Shown: piece by piece, positions 61,549-64,000 of the stretch
Layout of the letters: each line of letters starts with the position of its first letter
How positions within the stretch are numbered: position 1 is the first letter of the stretch
From: Bacteroides salyersiae WAL 10018 = DSM 18765 = JCM 12988
GTDB lineage: Bacteria; Bacteroidota; Bacteroidia; Bacteroidales; Bacteroidaceae
Reading direction: 5' to 3'
Assembly (NCBI RefSeq): GCF_000381365.1
Contig: NZ_KB905466.1
Span: forward strand, 370,744-434,743
DNA length: 64,000 nucleotides
Made by a program: the position numbers and the translations under genes
Notes under the pieces: model-generated
The model's database searches: none
Seen by the model: the letters and a program-made list of their open reading frames with translations, nothing else
What the model was told of the DNA's origin: nothing

Positions 61549-63924
61549 ATGAAAAAACGCTCCGTATTTCTTCTGTTCTTTCTCTATCTCCTCATAACGG
61601 CAACGGCACAACCACTCCACGAGATAAGAGGTACCGTTATCGACAAAGCCAGTCGTAAGCCATTGGAATTTATCAACGTAGTGATCGCCGGTTCGGGTAT
61701 GGGCAGTGTCACGGATTCAGTGGGGCATTTCACCATCCAAGCAGTCCCTCCCGGTATCTATCGGTTGCAGGCATCTGCCGTAGGATATAAAACCACCCTG
61801 ACCTCCGAATATATCCTTTCGACCAAAAATCTGAATATAGACATCGAAATGGAAGAAAACCCGACGGAATTAGAAGGAGTCACAATTACCGCCTCTCCTT
61901 TTCGTCGCGATCTGGAAAGTCCGGTAGGCCTGCGCATTATCGGGGTACAGGAAATCGAAAAAAGTCCGGGAGCCAACCGGGACATTTCACGTGTAGTACA
62001 GTCATATCCGGGCGTAGCATTCTCGCCCGCCGGATACCGCAACGACCTGATTGTACGTGGCGGTTCTCCATCCGAAAACCGATTCTATCTGGATGGAGTC
62101 GAAATACCGAATATCAACCATTTCAGTACGCAAGGAGCATCAGGAGGTCCCGTCGGTATCATTAATGCAGACTTTATCCGGGAAGTTAATTTCTACACGG
62201 GTGCTTTCCCGGCAAACCGGGGTAATTCGCTCAGTTCGGTACTCGATTTTAAACTCCGCGACGGAGACATGGAACGGAACTCACTGAAAGCCACGCTCGG
62301 CGCATCGGAAGTATCCCTTGCTTCCAACGGGCATTTGGGAAATAAAACTTCTTATCTCGTATCTGTCCGCCAATCTTATCTGCAATTTCTGTTTGATATG
62401 CTGGGGTTACCTTTCCTACCCACTTTTACCGATGCACAGTTCAAACTGAAAACCCGTTTCGACGAACGGAATGAATTACTTGTGCTCGGCCTGGCAGGCA
62501 TAGACAATATGCGCCTCAACACCAAACTGGACGGAGAAAAAGCAGAATACATATTGAGTTACCTTCCCAAGATACAGCAAGAAACATTCACATTGGGAGC
62601 CGTATACCGTCACTATGCCGGGGCACATGTACAGACGGCAGTCATCAGCCACAGCTATCTGAACAACCGCAACACTAAATATCTGCACAATGACGAATCT
62701 TCGGAGGACAACCTCACTCTCCGGCTACGTTCTGTAGAACAGGAGACGAAACTCCGACTGGAAAACAGTTCTACCTTCGGAGCCTGGAAAGTAAATTTGG
62801 GATTGAACCTCAATTATAGCCAGTACACCAATACCAGTTTCCAACGCGTGTACATCGGAAAAGGAGAGACATCCGACTATCACACAGCCTTAGGGCTTCT
62901 CCACTGGGGTATATTCGGAACAATGAGTTATGCTTCGCCCGACGAACGCTTCACGGCATCATTAGGGGTAAGAGCGGATGCCAATAACTATTCGTCAAGG
63001 ATGAAACACCTCTCCGAGCAACTTTCCCCACGTCTCTCCCTCTCTTACCGCCTCATCGACGGACTGTATGCCAGTGGTAGCGCCGGACTATACTATCAAT
63101 TACCGCCCTATACAGGACTCGGATTCAAAGGGAACAACGGGAAACTGGTAAATAAACAACTCCGCTACATGAGCGTAAGTCAAGGTAGCCTCGGCCTGAA
63201 TTGGCGTACCAACAGTACATTCGAACTTTCCGCCGAAAGTTTTTATAAGTCCTATGACCGGATTCCCCTATCCGTTACAGACGGTATTCCGCTTGCCTGC
63301 AAAGGAAATGATTACGGGGTAATAGGCAATGAAGAACTGACTTCTACTGCACAAGGCCGTTCATACGGCATAGAAATATTATTGAGATGGCTCGTTGCAA
63401 AAAAATTGAACCTCGCTTCTTCGTTCACCCTTTTCAAAAGTGAATATCGCAACAACAAGCAAAGCGAATACATTGCATCGGCATGGGACAACCGCTATAT
63501 TTTCAATCTGAGCGGCACATACAACTTCCCCCGCCATTGGAGCTTCGGCATGAAAGTAAGCTGTATCGGCGGTGCTCCCTATACCCCTTATGACGAAGAA
63601 AAATCCCGGCTCGTAACAGCCTGGAATGCACAGGGCAGACCCTACTACGATTATAGTAAATACAATACGGGCCGGCTCCCCGCTTTCGGGCAACTGGACA
63701 TCCGGGTAGACAAAACGTTCTACCTCAAGCGCTGCATGTTAGGCTTTTATATCGACCTGCAAAATGTGACAAAGAGTACCTTCAAACAACCGGATATTTA
63801 TATGAGTACCGGAGTGATTGAAAACCCTTCGGATCCACTGCCTGAACAGCGATACAAAATGAAATACATCGAACAGAAAAGCGGCACACTGATGCCGACT
63901 CTCGGAATCACTTTCGAATATTAA
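61549..63924 (+). CDS. TonB-dependent outer-membrane receptor
   Basis: A 791-aa receptor: signal peptide ending ATAQ, a carboxypeptidase-regulatory-like domain (~25-105, EIRGTVIDKASRKPLEFINV), a plug (~115-225, with NDLIVRGGSPSENRFYLDGVEIPNINHFS) and a beta-barrel to the C-terminal LGITFEY. It imports a ligand with energy from TonB. No SusD partner or regulator is visible before the window ends, so the ligand is open; the plug wording is of the type found in peptide/siderophore receptors rather than SusC. The last 76 bp show no gene. Confidence 0.88.
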   Translation: MKKRSVFLLFFLYLLITATAQPLHEIRGTVIDKASRKPLEFINVVIAGSGMGSVTDSVGHFTIQAVPPGIYRLQASAVGYKTTLTSEYILSTKNLNIDIEMEENPTELEGVTITASPFRRDLESPVGLRIIGVQEIEKSPGANRDISRVVQSYPGVAFSPAGYRNDLIVRGGSPSENRFYLDGVEIPNINHFSTQGASGGPVGIINADFIREVNFYTGAFPANRGNSLSSVLDFKLRDGDMERNSLKATLGASEVSLASNGHLGNKTSYLVSVRQSYLQFLFDMLGLPFLPTFTDAQFKLKTRFDERNELLVLGLAGIDNMRLNTKLDGEKAEYILSYLPKIQQETFTLGAVYRHYAGAHVQTAVISHSYLNNRNTKYLHNDESSEDNLTLRLRSVEQETKLRLENSSTFGAWKVNLGLNLNYSQYTNTSFQRVYIGKGETSDYHTALGLLHWGIFGTMSYASPDERFTASLGVRADANNYSSRMKHLSEQLSPRLSLSYRLIDGLYASGSAGLYYQLPPYTGLGFKGNNGKLVNKQLRYMSVSQGSLGLNWRTNSTFELSAESFYKSYDRIPLSVTDGIPLACKGNDYGVIGNEELTSTAQGRSYGIEILLRWLVAKKLNLASSFTLFKSEYRNNKQSEYIASAWDNRYIFNLSGTYNFPRHWSFGMKVSCIGGAPYTPYDEEKSRLVTAWNAQGRPYYDYSKYNTGRLPAFGQLDIRVDKTFYLKRCMLGFYIDLQNVTKSTFKQPDIYMSTGVIENPSDPLPEQRYKMKYIEQKSGTLMPTLGITFEY

Positions 63925-64000
63925 CACGGAAAAGCGTGTGGCACGCATGAAAGCGAAAGCAGACGAATACACCCAAAACAAATAAAAGAACGGGCGGCCC

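Overview
The window is a piece of a Bacteroides-type chromosome (order Bacteroidales). This rests on the family content: DUF2490, DUF4251, DUF3871, NigD-like and Asp-rich lipoproteins, a SusC/CirA-like TonB receptor with a carboxypeptidase-regulatory domain, an AAA-ATPase-like/PD-(D/E)XK protein and a DsbD variant. It also rests on promoters of the Bacteroides type (TTTG, about 19-20 bp, TAnnTTTG) in front of many genes. No rRNA, tRNA or CRISPR array was recognised.

Core region 1 (1-23815). A histidine operon hisG-hisD-hisC-hisB runs on the minus strand, headed by a promoter, a five-histidine leader peptide and an attenuator hairpin. It is interrupted by a ~535-bp MITE-like inverted repeat and a smaller inverted-repeat cassette that supplies the HisC C-terminus. 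Then follow a hot-dog thioesterase, a frameshifted secreted protein, a DUF2490 barrel, a pirin, DsbD, a Dabb protein, uridine kinase and an MltF-like lytic transglycosylase. Decayed AraC/TolC remnants come next. A minus-strand run (NigD-like, Yip1, smpB, metH, nitroreductase) is followed by a DMP19-like protein, a 58-bp perfect palindrome, a pectate lyase with a T9SS-like tail, an HsmA-like membrane protein, and a NifU-like/GGGtGRT pair.

Accessory region (23645-40019). Two related integrative elements sit in tandem in the 3' end of the GGGtGRT gene. Each re-supplies the last ~56 codons of its target, so three copies of that gene end are present (23645, 35252, 39849). Element I (~11.6 kb) is the younger and intact one: an IntDOT-like tyrosine integrase, a ParB-like protein, a winged-helix protein, DUF3871, RadC, a catalytic-domain-only Xer recombinase, several small proteins, a lipoprotein and a kinase-like gene. 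Element II (~4.6 kb) is older and decayed: no integrase, a serine recombinase, a truncated DUF3871, and a nonsense-mutated copy of the kinase-like gene. Non-coding parts of both elements are dense in long nested hairpins. The most striking are a ~180-nt rod plus pseudoknot in front of a 34-aa membrane peptide (32.1-32.5 kb), and a divergent pair of ~74-nt hairpins that keep pairing by compensatory change and share an apical loop (36.76-36.96 kb). The kinase-like gene shows the same frame switch in both element copies.

Core region 2 (40020-64000). A polytopic membrane protein is followed by an alpha-2-macroglobulin lipoprotein and PBP1C (a known functional pair), an MFS transporter with a possibly leaderless mRNA, a small membrane protein, a KDG-kinase-like sugar kinase, DUF4251, an AAA-ATPase-like/nuclease protein, a NarL-type regulator, mnmA, an S41-like lipoprotein, a second lipoprotein, a secreted CE1-like esterase, a DUF2007 protein, and a TonB-dependent receptor near the right edge.
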